Below are positions 1 to 12,001 of a stretch of DNA of 64,000 nt, one piece after another. The stretch spans positions 21,467,735 through 21,531,734 of the forward strand of contig OY987307.1 in the NCBI GenBank assembly GCA_963920635.1. Reading direction: 5' to 3'. Position numbers and translations under genes: made by a program. The DNA comes from Pseudeuparius sepicola (lineage: Eukaryota > Arthropoda > Insecta > Coleoptera > Anthribidae). The notes under the pieces were generated by a model, which did no database searches, was not told where the DNA came from, and was given only the letters and a program-made list of their open reading frames with translations. How positions within the stretch are numbered: the stretch's first letter is position 1; each line of letters opens with the position of its first letter.

Positions 1-511
1 ACATAACCTTGTACAAGCCCCCTTGTGGTCTCCTTGGAGTCGACAGAAAACAAACTTCCCCTCAAGGCTTCACTTCTCCTATATACGCGATAGACTGTGA
101 CATGCTGTGGGTCCCCATATTTTAAAGAGTGCCTGGTTTAAACGTTTATATTATTCTAGGGGTCAAATATCCAGTTTTTAATTTCATGTTTTAAATGCCT
201 TTATATATGGATTTTACAGTTTCAGGCAGGTATCAAATTTTCGAAGCCATTGTACAGGGTGTCACAAATTGGACGCTTTTGGGTTGGCTCTGCTATTTCC
301 AAAGGGATAGACAATTAGTAGCAGAGTCCAGGTCTCCATTTCCCTGATATAATCTCGATACGCTTGGCAAACGCAAGGGTTTTTAGTTTTTTCGCCTTTC
401 TTAAACTTTTTCGTGCATAAGAATACACAGGGACACATCACTTATTTTTCTAACAGCTCTTTGGCATTGTTGTATTAAGGATGAGTTGTAGGATATGCGA
501 TGATAAGTTTG

Positions 512-1670
512 CACTGAAAGAATTACTTTGCTACGGTTAGTAAGAACTCAATTACCGCAGCAAAATATCTGCATTAAATAGGCGCCGAGTGAGTTACTTT
601 GCTACCGCAGCAAAGCACGCTTTGCTAAAGACAACTCAATTATTGCAGGAAGTAAGCAGATTTGTTGAGAACCACTATGCTGTGATAACTCAACTCTTGT
701 ATTAAGGCAAGTGAGTCAGCTCACTAACCACAAGTGAGTTGCTTAGCTACCATAGCAAAAAAATTATTTGTTGCCGGCGTCGTTAAAGGTACGTAAAAAT
801 TAATATCTTCAGACTTAATGTCGGCTTGGTAGCACATTATCATTATCATTGAATAAGGAATGTAAAACATAGCGCAGCCAGATTTTTTGTTTTTCCTGTA
901 GTTTTCCCATTTCATGTTTTTTCAATAACATGTTGTTCACGCGGCAACCCTACAGGTGTCTTCTACACCTAGCCTTACACACCCTACGTGTCCCCAAAAA
1001 ATATCTTTGAGATTGAGACTGCCAAGTAATAAGAATGTATTAGGGATTTGTAGTGAATGACTCAACATGTTATAAAGAAAACATGAAATGGGAAAACTAC
1101 AGGAAAAACAAAAAATCTGGCTGCGCTATGTTTTATACTTTTGACAGGATGCCAGATTATGTATAATATAATGATAATGATAATATTAATTTTTACGTAC
1201 CTTCAAAGACGGCAATGTTCCCGGAAAACAATGATGCCAGAGCTGTTTAGGTCTAGACGATCAGTACGATCATCACGGGCCAACAACTGCGCGACTACTG
1301 CGGCGGGGCCGCCTGGCGGGCTCAGGCTTGCCAGCTGGCGCAAGCGCATTTGGAACTCTCCGTTAATTTTAGCAAAGCAACTCACTTGTTGTAAGTGAGG
1401 GCTCGCTAGCCACAAATGTGCTCATTTGTAGCTAGAATTACCACAGCTGAGTGCATTGCAGCAGACTGCACTCACCTGTAGTAACAAAACGACTGGCTTC
1501 ATGTAAGTAAGTGGGCTCACTAAGTAAAAATTTTGCTGTGGTAGCAAAGAAGTTTTAGCAAAACAGGTTTATTTGCCACAGCATTTTTTTTTGCTATGAC
1601 AGCATAATATCTATTTACCGCAGCAAAAAAATCTTAGCAAAGCAACTCACTTGGCGGAATTCTTTCAGTG
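512..1670. mobile_element. Foldback element with CACTGAAAGAATT ends and repeated subterminal words
   Basis: The ends are a perfect 13-bp inverted repeat (CACTGAAAGAATT / AATTCTTTCAGTG). Subterminal zones at about 530-760 and 1370-1650 repeat a word like GTGAGTTGCTTTGCTA and AGCAAAG in both orientations. The centre is also palindromic: 780-915 matches 1080-1205 inverted, around a core near 998. The right arm carries an extra GC-rich block at about 1205-1365 that the left lacks. No transposase is encoded. Clustered subterminal words resemble transposase-binding arrays of hAT or CACTA elements (inference). No clear target duplication was found. Confidence 0.65.
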
Positions 1671-2577
1671 TGGTTTGTTTTAGTGTGTCCACACTGTACA
1701 CTTGTCCAAATCCATCCAATATAGGATATAAAAGGACAAAAGATTTTGTGGAAAAATGAAAAATAATCGATTTCCGATTACGAAATGTTTACTTAACATT
1801 TCCGTTTCGGTGTTTTAGACGAAACTTGATACGAAGTTCCTTTCTACATTATTTTAGTATGTTTTTTCTCCATTGCTAATGCTATTTTTTGATAAATTTT
1901 ATCTATAGATAATATTCTACCCCCCCTCCCCAAACCATTAAGTTACGCTACTGTAAGTAAAACTCCCGAAGTTTACAACAACAGGCGTTCCAGTTTTTTA
2001 ATTTTCCGCGATATCCAAGCGAGATGCATTTTATAAATTGCCTTCATATCTTTTCCGTTGTTATTATTGCTTTATTGGATTCCTGCTGAACCAAAGGGGA
2101 CGGCCCTGTTTATTAATTCTCCAAGTTTTATTTCAAAATGTCCTCGTTATTTACTCCGGAAATTTCGCCGAATAAAACGAATATTATCTTTCGCCGGGGA
2201 ACGGGGAAAAGATGAATTCTTGGGAGGCGCCCGGATTATTTTTTATTTTGTGTCAACTCTGCATTTCCGGAAGTTTACTAAAAATATAAGGCGGAATTAA
2301 AATTTTCCCAAGGAATTCAATAATGTTGTTTGGAAAAATTCATTTTCTTCTTTACAACATTGTTTCCAAACGGAACATAAGTTGAGAAAATTCACCTCCA
2401 ACAACATCTGTTTGTTGTTTGTAACCTTTTTAATACAACCTGTTACCATAAGTTTTATAACCGACTTTATAAAATTTGTAGGGCTAGGTAGGTTTTATAG
2501 AGGTAATTCTAAACACATTTTTGCTACCTACCTCTGCGAAATTAAGATACTGGTATATAACTTCTAAGATCTATAGT
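1671..2577. other. AT-rich spacer, no gene seen
   Basis: There is no convincing coding sequence or repeat structure here. Short ORFs have no recognisable domain and their reading frames coincide with low-complexity AT-rich or locally GC-biased DNA. Confidence 0.5.
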
Positions 2578-2625
2578 GATACATACAGTGTGGATAGAAA
2601 TTGAGGAATATTGATTGTATTTCTT
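2578..2625 (+). repeat. Terminus-like repeat related to 48881-48940
   Basis: The stretch around CAGTGTGGATAGAAATTG followed by GGAATATTG and ATTTCTTAAAA recurs inverted at about 48881-48940. The CAGTG start is typical of Tc1/mariner ends, but no transposase lies beside this copy. A small 10-bp stem (TGAGGAATAT / ATATTCCTCA) overlaps it at about 2602-2639. Confidence 0.45.
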
Positions 2626-3057
2626 AAAATATTCCTCATATCAATAACATGTTTTAATAAAAATGTTATGGGAAATTATTTTCCGTTTAGTGATATCAAG
2701 CAATCTTTCGTAGCACAAAAAATGTGGTTGCCATGGTAACCGATTGTATTTTTTTAAATTGCACCATATACTTTTTTGGTGAAAATTGATACATTGGAAC
2801 TGAATACGATACAATACAATTTTAATGGGGTCGCATAAGAAAAAAATACAAAAAAAAAATAAGTTTTCTATTTTGCTATTGACAATGATTATCAAAATGA
2901 TCATTAACATCAAATTAGCCATGCCAAAATCAGAACAATGCGAAACTGTCACTGGCTGTCAGTTGCTTGTAATTGTGTGCATTGTACAGTAAACGTACTT
3001 TTTTACTCAATTTTCTGTGTTGGATCCAACCCTAGGTAGGATTTTAGCCCAGAAACT

Positions 3058-3691
3058 GACTACGTTTATCTCGACGCGTTCGATCCGATTGCATGAGAGA
3101 GGCTTGAATTCACTGGACTCAAATAGACGGCGTAAACCCTATAGATTGAAATTCAATCAGATTTAAAGTTTCAAGTCAAGCCGCTATTTCCAAACAGAAG
3201 TTGGCCAGAATGTGCACCAACCTACTGTGGAATAAGTATAATAAGATAATGTCCCTATAGAGAGGATTGAAAACCGTATGATATTCAATACTGAATTATA
3301 AAAGGTTTGACATCACTCAATCGGATCAATTTCAATCCGATCGAGTTGTCACGAAATAAACGTAGTCTATGCCTACGTTTATCTCGTGACAACTCGATCG
3401 GATTGAAATGGATCCGGTTGAGTTATCTCAAATCTTTATAATTCTACATTTACATCATCAGTATTGAATCCTACGGTTTTCAATCATCTCTCGGGACATT
3501 AACTTATTATACTTATTCCACAGTAGGTTGTAGCACATTCTGGCCAACTTCTGTTTGGAAATAGCGGCTTGACTTGAAATTTTAAATCGGATTGAATTTC
3601 AATCTGTAAGGTTTACGCCGTCTATTTGAATCCGCTCCAGTGAATTCAAACCTCTCTCAATCGGATCGAACTCGTCGAGATAAACGTAGTC
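3058..3691. mobile_element. Foldback MITE, ~634 bp near-complete palindrome
   Basis: The whole segment is an inverted repeat centred near 3374, with arms of about 315 bp. Both outer ends and both inner arm ends carry the word CTACGTTTATCTCG, so each arm is itself bounded by the same sequence. The arms differ by scattered substitutions and short indels. It has no coding capacity. It is nested in the 1-5256 element. If transcribed, it would fold into a long hairpin. Confidence 0.85.
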
Positions 3692-5151
3692 ATAATCTGT
3701 TTCTTAAATCCTATCGGGGATTGAAAAGTCTTCCTTGTGCATTTGTCTAGTTACTGTAAACTCTAATGTATCTATTAAACAGAATAAGATACGTGGCGAT
3801 TGGGACCATGGAAAATTCCGAAAATGAAGATATAGAGGATCTGCGTAAAAATTCTAAATACACATAATTTAATTTCCGTGCTTACTCCATCAAAATACTC
3901 TCCATTTATCCAAAATAAAACAAGGACCCCGACTTCGCCCTTTACGACGCAATTAAACAGCCCCAAAAAAGAGATCCCCTAGAATTTAACTTTTAAATTC
4001 GGCGCCCAGAGAAATATATAATGAGAGACCTAAATTAGACTTGATAAATGATTTTCTTGTCTTTGGGCGAGAGTTCGGGAGGCGGGGAGGGGGAGGGGGG
4101 GGGGTTGAAAGGCGAGGGGGGGGGGCGAATAAAAAGGGGAAGAATAATTTTTGTCTCGTTTTATCTTCGGGCGCCAAGCATTTTATAAAATCGCCTCGGC
4201 GTCGGCTACTAAATGGCTCGCAGCGAAATTTATACTGGCAATTTCTCTCCAGAATTCTACTTTAAACTTTTATTGGGCGTGTTTCCATGTGAAATGGGCA
4301 GTTTAAATATTGCGGCTGTTAGTTAAATAACTGTTATAAGCAGACAGTTTCTTACCGAATCCCCTTGTGATTGTAATAACTCCAAATGTTAGGAAAGTAT
4401 ACTTGTTGTTCTAACATTACCGCGCATCAAAAACAATGACCAGGACTATTTTTTGCATACATTACAGTATAAACATTTCTTGAGTTTCGATCATTTGTAA
4501 GACCAACATTTTTCTATACTAATATGATATAGGTACGTATGTTAAATTTTAGACTTCCAATACAGTTCATAGGGTTCACTCCACAGGAAGATAGAAATAT
4601 ATCTGAGTAGATTTTTACTTCTTTTAAGGTGCGTACGTGTACATAGACAGAAGAAAAAGATCACTAGTAATAAATTAATTATTTTTCAGTGGTACCTATA
4701 GGGTACTATAAAAGAATTATGTTCATCAAGCCTGACAACTGGAGTTTCTTCACACACAAAAACTGTTACAACCAGAGTACTTTACATGTGATAATTTATT
4801 TGGTTGAACATTTAATTGCGTCTTGGATTTGTTTCATAAGATCCATGTTAAGATATTTTAATGACAACGAATCTTGTCAAACGTTAAATGATAATTGGTT
4901 TGTTCTAAAAACTATTTGGAAAGTAAAAAAATTGGTTTGTATATGTCCTTGCAGCAAAGACTATAAATACATATAGATACAATACGTTTTATAAAGGGCT
5001 AGGTCTGGATGTAAATATTCCCTACTCGAACGTGATCGGAAATAATATGATTCCATCCTTGGAAACCTGTCAATGACTTTCTGTATTTAGGAGTCATTTT
5101 GTCTCAGATTTTCGACCAACCCTTTTATCAAGTACAATAATTATAAAACAA
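3692..5151. other. Spacer inside the large element, with a GC-rich island
   Basis: It is mainly AT-rich DNA without a recognisable gene. At 4050-4210 a short G-rich, CpG-containing island with runs of G interrupts it. The two antiparallel short ORFs over that island are composition artefacts. Confidence 0.45.
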
Positions 5152-5256
5152 CCCAGCATGTCACAGTCTATCGCATAGGAAAAGTGAAGCCTTGAGAAGA
5201 AGTTTGTTTTCTTTCGACTCGAAGGGGACCACAAGGGGGCTTGTACAAGGTTATGT

Positions 5257-5955
5257 TATAATATGTCAGTGTCCAACTGCCACCAGGTTTTATGTGACAT
5301 GTCAGTGATGCCATAAGTTCTAAAGGGGGCAAAATATTTCCCATTATAATTCACATCAACTTTTAAATTTTAAGTGCCTTAAATTATAGATGAGTTGGGA
5401 TATTTACCTATGGTTATCTCGTTATGAAATAATAAATTGAGTTGATGTTGATAACTTTTGGACTGATTTATCTTTTTCTTGACGACTCAGATGAGTCAGT
5501 TAAAGGTAATGCACCTTTTTTAAGTGCCTTTGGCCTGAAGGTGGTTTATTTATAAAATTCGTTGGCACGAAATTGATGGGAGAAAATTAATGCCCTCTTG
5601 GACAAAGAGGCCTCCTGTAGTCCCAATAATTCCTAAATTTTAAATTATTAAGTAAGTAGCCCAGTCACGTCTTCAATTTATTACCTACAGCATTCTAGAA
5701 AGTTTTTTTAAAGAGTTTACCTACTAGTTGATTTTAAGTTTATGAGGTACCCTTTAGAGAGAAATAAAATTACTAGACCGCGACAAGCTTTTCAATTTGC
5801 AAAAATTTGCCGCTATTTGGAATTGAATTATCTTAACGAAAACTTAAACTTATTTTATTCGTTTTAGTACATGGCTTAAATAAAAGCTGGTTTTTAAAAA
5901 GGTTTTTTTTATTTTTAATTTTATTTTGTGCCTTTTAGTACCTATTTGATTCCCA
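5257..5955. other. AT-rich spacer, nothing recognised
   Basis: No ORF, repeat or RNA gene could be supported in this stretch. Confidence 0.4.
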
Positions 5956-5959
5956 TGTC

Positions 5960-6497
5960 AGGAGGGTGGTCAAGAAATTTAGTCGGCCATCTTGGGGCGG
6001 CCGCCATATTGGATTTCGTATGAAGTACCTACTCACCTTATTGTTTTCTACCCGTCGAGCCCATTCATTTGATACCCATGTTGGCTATCAAATAGGTAAT
6101 CCGCCATCTTGGAGCGGCGGCCATATTGAATTTAGTGTGATGACACTAACTTTTTCGTTTTCTACTCTTCAAGCCCTTTCATTTGATATCTATATTAAGG
6201 GGTTTGGCAAACAATACATCATCCGCGGCGTGGAGCGGCGGTCATATTGAATTTAGTGTAATGCCACTAACTTTATCGTTTTCTACTTTTCAAGCCCTTT
6301 AATTTGATACCCATATTAAGGCGGTCATTTTGAAAGTATTACAATATTGAGTATTGCATATTGTATTGTCACCGGAACTAACGGTGTATGCAAAATTTCA
6401 GCTCAATCGGATGTCAGGAAGTGGTTATAATTCAGCTTGCAAGATTCGACCTAAACATACATAGGTACGTTGCAAGTTAAATAAAAGCTTGTAATAA
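5960..6497 (+). mobile_element. RTE-like LINE 3' region or derived SINE
   Basis: Three degenerate units of ~120 bp (starting near 5983, 6102 and 6222) share GCGGCGGCCATATTG and CATTTGATACCCAT words. They are followed by TTTCAGCTCAATCGGATG and end with AAGTTAAATAAAAGC. This order and the AAATAAAAGC tail resemble the 3' ends of RTE-type retrotransposons in insects (family knowledge, not searched). A second member lies inverted at 19208-19600. No reverse transcriptase remains, so this is a 5'-truncated or SINE-like copy. Confidence 0.5.
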
Positions 6498-6562
6498 GTA
6501 ATTTTTTGGTCTTGGCTTAACAACCGATTCTTTTAGATACTTTGTGTTGCGAGATTGATGAC

Positions 6563-7385
6563 GATTTGTGTACAATCGGCACCGTCGCAATGATAAAAGC
6601 TTACCAGCTGGCGACGCGCAATGTCACTGCGTCATCACAGGGAGGTCGGGAGGTTGCTTTTTCAAGTTGTTTACGTTTACTTGTCTGTTGTTTACGTTTC
6701 CCTGTTTTAAAGAACGTTTGTTGTGTGGTGGACTGTGTTTTTTAGTAATAGGACGTGAAGTTTTATTAATAAGGCGGTAAAACAGCAGTGGTTAAAAATA
6801 AAGTGATTAAAGTTCAATTTTAGTTTATAGGTTTTAGGTTGTGTCTATAGTTTCAGACTAATTTAAATCATGCCGTGGACGTGTTCCGTTCCCAACTGCA
6901 AGGGAAACTACAAAGGCGGTCCTGATGTGTCCGCTTTTTCCTCCATAAATACCCCATTTTAAGGGAAAAGTGGGTTAAGGCCATCAAAAGAGATTTTGTT
7001 CCTACACAGTTTTCCAGGATTTTGGTTTGGACTGTTGGAGAGTGTTATAAATAACAATTTTACGTGATTAAACGTAACCACCTTGAAATCAGTAAGTTTT
7101 ATGGTTTTATTTATTCTAATTTAGTTGTATCTAGGCAGGCAAATAAAAAATAATTGGCATTTACGAAAATTTTACCGGTAGATATCTAAATGCACCAAAA
7201 CCCCTTGAAAATGTGACTTTCACTCTCGTAGATTATTATCCATGAGCATTTTAAAGTGTTTTTTTTTACCAAATTTACCAAGTTGACACCTTGAAATTTG
7301 AATTTGGCGCCTTAGGGTCACCCCCTTGGATGACTCATCGCTTTCAGCTGGCGGGCCTTGTTATTGCGACGGTGCCGGTACAATG
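6563..7385. mobile_element. THAP fragment between short inverted repeats, possible P-type DNA transposon remnant
   Basis: About 60 bp at 6563-6640 recurs inverted at 7325-7385, including an exact 15-mer CGGCACCGTCGCAAT and a shared CCAGCTG. Between them is a THAP-domain coding fragment. THAP domains are the DNA-binding module of P-element-type transposases, so the pair may be the ends of a degraded element. The inverted repeats are short and imperfect (~75% by eye) and no transposase catalytic region is visible. A THAP-containing host pseudogene is the alternative. Confidence 0.35.
6870..7025 (+). pseudogene. THAP zinc-finger domain fragment, frameshifted
   Basis: The ATG at 6870 opens a 30-codon frame beginning MPWTCSVPNCKGNYKG, with Cys5 and Cys10 in the C-x4-C spacing of a THAP N-terminus. 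It stops at 6960. In another frame from 6953 the expected next part of the domain continues: a segment with KWVKAI and RDFVPTQFSRI, which holds the conserved tryptophan. The final C-x2-H zinc-ligand pair is not present; the frame runs into unrelated residues and a stop. THAP domains are about 80-90 residues with a C2CH zinc centre that binds DNA, so this is a broken copy. It could be a first exon of a transposase or of a domesticated gene. The domain call is firm and the origin is inference. Confidence 0.7.
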
Positions 7386-8117
7386 CGGCTATAGATTGAC
7401 GAAAAACTAAGATGAAAAGGTATTCCAGGAAGAAATGTTGGTGAGTGCGCGTGGCGTCTACTATTATTTTTTGCACATCTTCCGCATTTTTTCTGTTGAC
7501 AAATCTGCCAACCGCCCCTATAATTGCCACTAACCGCCCACCCCGATTACCCCCGTCGCAACCCGACCCCCACCTAAACGCCCCACCCCCCCGGGACATT
7601 GGCGACTGAAAAATCGCGGCTTAATTTCCTCCGCGCGCCCCGGCATTCTTAAATATCCCTCATTTTTCACGCCGCCCTGCGGCTGACAGTCCCCTAATAA
7701 GAAAAAGGGGGGGAGGGCGGCTTTTTTCGGGGGTGGGGGGGACGACCGGTCCGTATCGATTTTGATGTCTCTTAATAACTGGCCCCGCCGAAACAGAAGA
7801 AACGCGCGAAAGAAAGGGTGGCTGGATGATGGCGAGGAGAGAGCGGGGGGGAGGGGGAAGGAGGAGGAGGAGAGCCTCCCCCCGGCCGGTTGGGCAGTGG
7901 CGTGCGAAGGGTCCAAATCAAAAAACAAAATTCTTCAAATGAGGTACACAAGTGGAAATATAGGGCAAGTAATATCATTTAGAATAGTACTGTTGCTGCC
8001 ATCTACCGGGAAACAATAAGAAACTAGTTCGGTAGAGATAGTGCATTGCAGAAAACTGCCAATTTCAACCGCCATACAGGTTTTCCCCAATACAATTTTT
8101 GACATCAGTCTTTGCTT
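7386..8117. other. GC-rich island in non-coding DNA
   Basis: Bases ~7520-7930 are strongly GC-rich with G and C runs and polypurine stretches near 7840-7880. Long antiparallel ORFs here encode only low-complexity Pro/Ser/Gly/Arg residues and are not credible genes. No promoter motif could be established. Confidence 0.5.
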
Positions 8118-9645
8118 TGCTGAAGGACTACTGTTTCACGAGACAAGATTTCTTATCTTGTAAGGCCAATTCTGCAAGACAAGAAATTAAATTCATTCTT
8201 GTCTTGCACGACTCTTGCTGGAAAAAAATCTTGTCTTGCAAGCAAGATTTCTTGCAATTTCTTGTTCTTGCATTTTTTGTTTAGTGCTACTCTTGTTAGC
8301 AAGACTATTGCATTATTTATTACGTGTAAAGCTTGTCGAGACAAGTTGACGCAGCACTGCAGAGCCGCGGCGCGGCAGGGCGCGGGGTCCACAGTGCCAG
8401 AGAACAAGGAAGGGGAGAATATAAACTCGACGGCGGCGCCTTTGATGTTTGGCAGCCGGTGGTCGCCATGTTGTCTGTTTAGAAGACAGGGCCGTATTTA
8501 GAATTTAGTGAAGGGATAGTGTAGGTCTGTACTTAGATATCTTAAATCATCATTGATAAACACAAAACAAATCATACATACTGAAATGATGATTGGAACA
8601 GGCAAAAATGTAATTGGATTTTGAATTTAAGGTAGTTAGATGACTGAAATATTTAGTAGGTATGGAAAGGCCATTTTTCTTATCTTATTCCAAAAATTTA
8701 ATATTTTATTGATCTTAAAGTTTGATGACTGCCTGAGAAATATTTTTTAAGCCATAATTTTGTAGAATACAAATGAAAAACAAAACATAGGTATATGTAT
8801 TAGAATATTGTCTTCATCGGATTAATTAAATATACCTACCCAGTTCTAAAACAGTTTCCTTCTTTTGATTATCATAAAAACTTTAAAAGGTGCTATTACG
8901 CACTATATTACGCGTGTTTGTCGCTATTACTTTAGAAGGGTGCCTAACTTCTTGATAAAAAAAAACTAAGCAATTAGTATCCATAATAGGTAGGTACCTA
9001 CATTTAATTATTGACGCAGATTTTTTTGTTATTATTTGATTTATTTTTTCCATTTTAATAATAATAAGACTAAGACTTTTTTCTCTGTTAAAGTTATTTT
9101 AATATGTGCATTTCGATATTTGTGTGCAAGTGGAAACTCGAAACCCACCCTGCTAAAATAACCCGATCTACATTATGCCATAATAATACGAAGCGAAACA
9201 ATGCATAGGAAATTAGGAAGTCCAATAGACTCCTTTGGTTGTTTAAGTATTTTAGCAAAAATCAAAAATATAGTTAAATCAAACTTATAAAAAATAAATT
9301 AATCCACTGCAGTTAACTGTAGTAGTTAAAAAAATTAAAAATATATTAATTTGCAGGAATATTGGAAATAAAACATATATTTACTAGATACTAGTATATA
9401 GAGACAGTTATTCATGAAAATCAGTATTATTCAATATCGTCGCCACTTACATTTTATTATTTATCCTATTAAAGCTTTACAGAAATTATAATTACCTACA
9501 GATAGTGATTTTTGCAAGATTTCTTGCTTTTAGCAAGATTTCTTGCAAATTTGCAAGACTCTTGCAGAATAATTTCTTGTCTTGTCTTGCAAAGCAAGAC
9601 AAGAAATTTAAAAGAGTCTTGTCTTGTTCTTGCAGCAAGAACTAA
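8118..9645. mobile_element. Element bounded by TCTTGTCTTGCAAG word clusters
   Basis: Two clusters, about 8135-8340 and 9507-9645, are packed with TCTTGTCTTGC, GCAAGATTTCTTGC and their complements. The ~1.2 kb between is AT-rich with no gene; a short GC-rich, CpG-containing patch lies at 8350-8460. Repeated words at both edges resemble subterminal transposase-binding arrays. No exact termini or target duplication could be defined. Confidence 0.4.
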
Positions 9646-9783
9646 TAAGCTAATATAAAAATTGTTTTTATCTTGATAAGTATTAATTCTGAGTGCAATA
9701 ATGTTGTTTTAAAATAGAAGTCAACTCCTACACAGAATCGTTAGTGAGAAATAGATAGATTCCACTTGCCCCAGGGTTTTTTT

Positions 9784-12001
9784 AGAGTTGGGGCAAGTGG
9801 AACTTACAACAAAGGGGTAAGTGGACACTAGGTTCCACTTGCCCGAAGGTTTTTTTGCGTACCTTATTTTCAAATTTATTCTTCTGTTGTAGTTGAAAAT
9901 TGAGAAAATTGAGAACAAAATCTCGAAGGTGCACAAAAAAGTAAATCGCCACGGGAAGGAATAGCTCACCAGGAAGGGGGCGATACATTGCACCAACAGG
10001 AATCAGAAGGTACTTTTCAGTAGCAAGAGCAAGAGATGGGTGTACCTCTCCAGCAAGAATCAATGATGCATTTAGCTGCCTTTGGGCATATTAAGCAGAC
10101 TCCATTATCCCTTCAGCAGAAACGTAGAAAAATAGAAATAGAAATAGAGTTGGGGCAAGTGGAACTGACAACAATGGGGTAAGTGGACACTAGGTTCCAC
10201 TTGCCCCAATTTTTTTTGCGTACCTTATTTCAAATTTATTATTAAGGGGCCACCGGCAACGTACTCGAAAGAGAGCAGAATCTCGAAGGTGCGCAAACAA
10301 GTAAATCGCCACGGGAAGGAACAGCTCACCAGGAAGGGGGCGATACATTGCACCAACAGGAATCAGAAGGTACTTTTCAGTAGCAAGAGCAAGAGATGGG
10401 TGTACCCCTCCAGCAAGAATCAATGATGCCTTTAGCTGCCTTTGGGCATATTAAGCAGACTCCATTATCCCTTCAGCAGAAACGTAGAAAAATAGAAATA
10501 GAAATAGAGTTGGGGCAAGTGGAACTGACAACAATGGGGTAAGTGGACACTAGGTTCCACTTGCCCCAATTTTTTTTGCGTACCTTATTTCAAATTTATT
10601 ATTAAGGGGCCACCGGCAACGTACTCGAAAGAGAGCAGAATCTCGAAGGTGCGCAAACAAGTAAATCGCCACGGGAAGGAACAGCTCACCAGGAAGGGGG
10701 CGATACATTGCACCAACAGGAATCAGAAGGTACTTTTCAGTAGCAAGAGCAAGAGATGGGTGTACCCCTCCAGCAAGAATCAATGATGCCTTTAGCTGCC
10801 TTTGGGCATATTAAGCAGACTCCATTATCCCTTCAGCAGAAACGTAGAAAAATAGAAATAGAAATAGAGTTGGGGCAAGTGGAACTGACAACAATGGGGT
10901 AAGTGGATACTAGGTTCCACTTGCCCCAATTTTTTTTGCGTACCTTATTTCAAATTTATTATTAAGGGGCCACCGGCAACGTACTCGAAAGAGAGCAGAA
11001 TCTCGAAGGTGCGCAAACAAGTAAATCGCCACGGGAAGGAACAGCTCACCAGGAAGGGGGCGATACATTGCACCAACAGGAATCAGAAGGTACTTTTCAG
11101 TAGCAAGAGCAAGAGATGGGTGTACCCCTCCAGCAAGAATCAATGATGCCTTTAGCTGCCTTTGGGCATATTAAGCAGACTCCATTATCCCTTCAGCAGA
11201 AACGTAGAAAAATAGAAATAGAAATAGAGTCGGGGCAAGTGGAACTGACAACAATGGGGTAAGTGGACACTAGGTTCCACTTGCCCCAATTTTTTTTGCG
11301 TACCTTATTTCAAATTTATTATTAAGGGGCCACCGGCAACGTACTCGAAAGAGAGCAGAATCTCGAAGGTGCGCAAACAAGTAAATCGCCACGGGAAGGA
11401 ACAGCTCACCAGGAAGGGGGCGATACATTGCACCAACAGGAATCAGAAGGTACTTTTCAGTAGCAAGAGCAAGAGATGGGTGTACCCCTCCAGCAAGAAT
11501 CAATGATGCCTTTAGCTGCCTTTGGGCATATTAAGCAGACTCCATTATCCCTTCAGCAGAAACGTAGAAAAATAGAAATAGAAATAGAGTTGGGGCAAGT
11601 GGAACTGACAACAATGGGGTAAGTGGACACTAGGTTCCACTTGCCCCAATTTTTTTTGCGTACCTTATTTCAAATTTATTATTAAGGGGCCACCGGCAAC
11701 GTACTCGAAAGAGAGCAGAATCTCGAAGGTGCGCAAACAAGTAAATCGCCACGGGAAGGAACAGCTCACCAGGAAGGGGGCGATACATTGCACCAACAGG
11801 AATCAGAAGGTACTTTCCAGTAACAAGAGCAAGAGATGGGTGTACCCCTCCAGCAAGAATCAATGATGCCTTTAGCTGCCTTTGGGCATATTAAGCAGAC
11901 TCCATTATCCCTTCAGCAGAAACGTAGAAAAATAGAAATAGAAATAGAGTTGGGGCAAGTGGAACTGACAACAATGGGGTAAGTGGACACTAGGTTCCAC
12001 T
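9784..12001. repeat. 360-bp satellite array, six units plus a partial seventh
   Basis: Units begin at 9784, 10146, 10506, 10866, 11226 and 11586, with a 56-bp partial at 11946. Units two to six are almost identical (single-base differences near 10908, 11231 and 11817-11823). The first unit is 362 bp and has a diverged internal block at about 9877-9925. Each unit carries a perfect 16-bp stem, TTGGGGCAAGTGGAAC and its complement, around a 28-nt loop; one unit loses one pair. A 77-codon minus-strand ORF repeats in units two to six, kept open by homogenisation rather than clear selection. This is satellite-like DNA, not CRISPR. Confidence 0.95.

Larger units (their letters stand above)
1..5256. 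mobile_element. Large element bounded by ~110-bp terminal inverted repeats, non-autonomous
   Basis: Bases 1-110 recur inverted at 5152-5256 with a few mismatches and small indels; the outer ends read ACATAACCTTGTACAAGC and its complement. This is the architecture of a cut-and-paste DNA transposon about 5.2 kb long. No transposase-like ORF is seen inside. The interior holds later insertions: a foldback at 512-1670, a Tc1-type terminus near 2580, a foldback at 3058-3691 and a GC-rich island at 4050-4210. The window begins exactly at the repeat, so the left outer boundary and any target duplication cannot be judged. A segmental inversion with flanking repeats is the alternative. Confidence 0.6.

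Noticed and set aside
7530..7978. Long antiparallel ORFs over a GC-rich island
   Set aside because: They are proline, serine, arginine and glycine-rich low-complexity frames open on both strands because of base composition; there is no domain.
9784..12001. CRISPR array or multi-copy small-protein gene
   Set aside because: The whole 360-bp unit is repeated, not short repeats with unique spacers, and the recurring 77-codon frame is explained by unit homogenisation.
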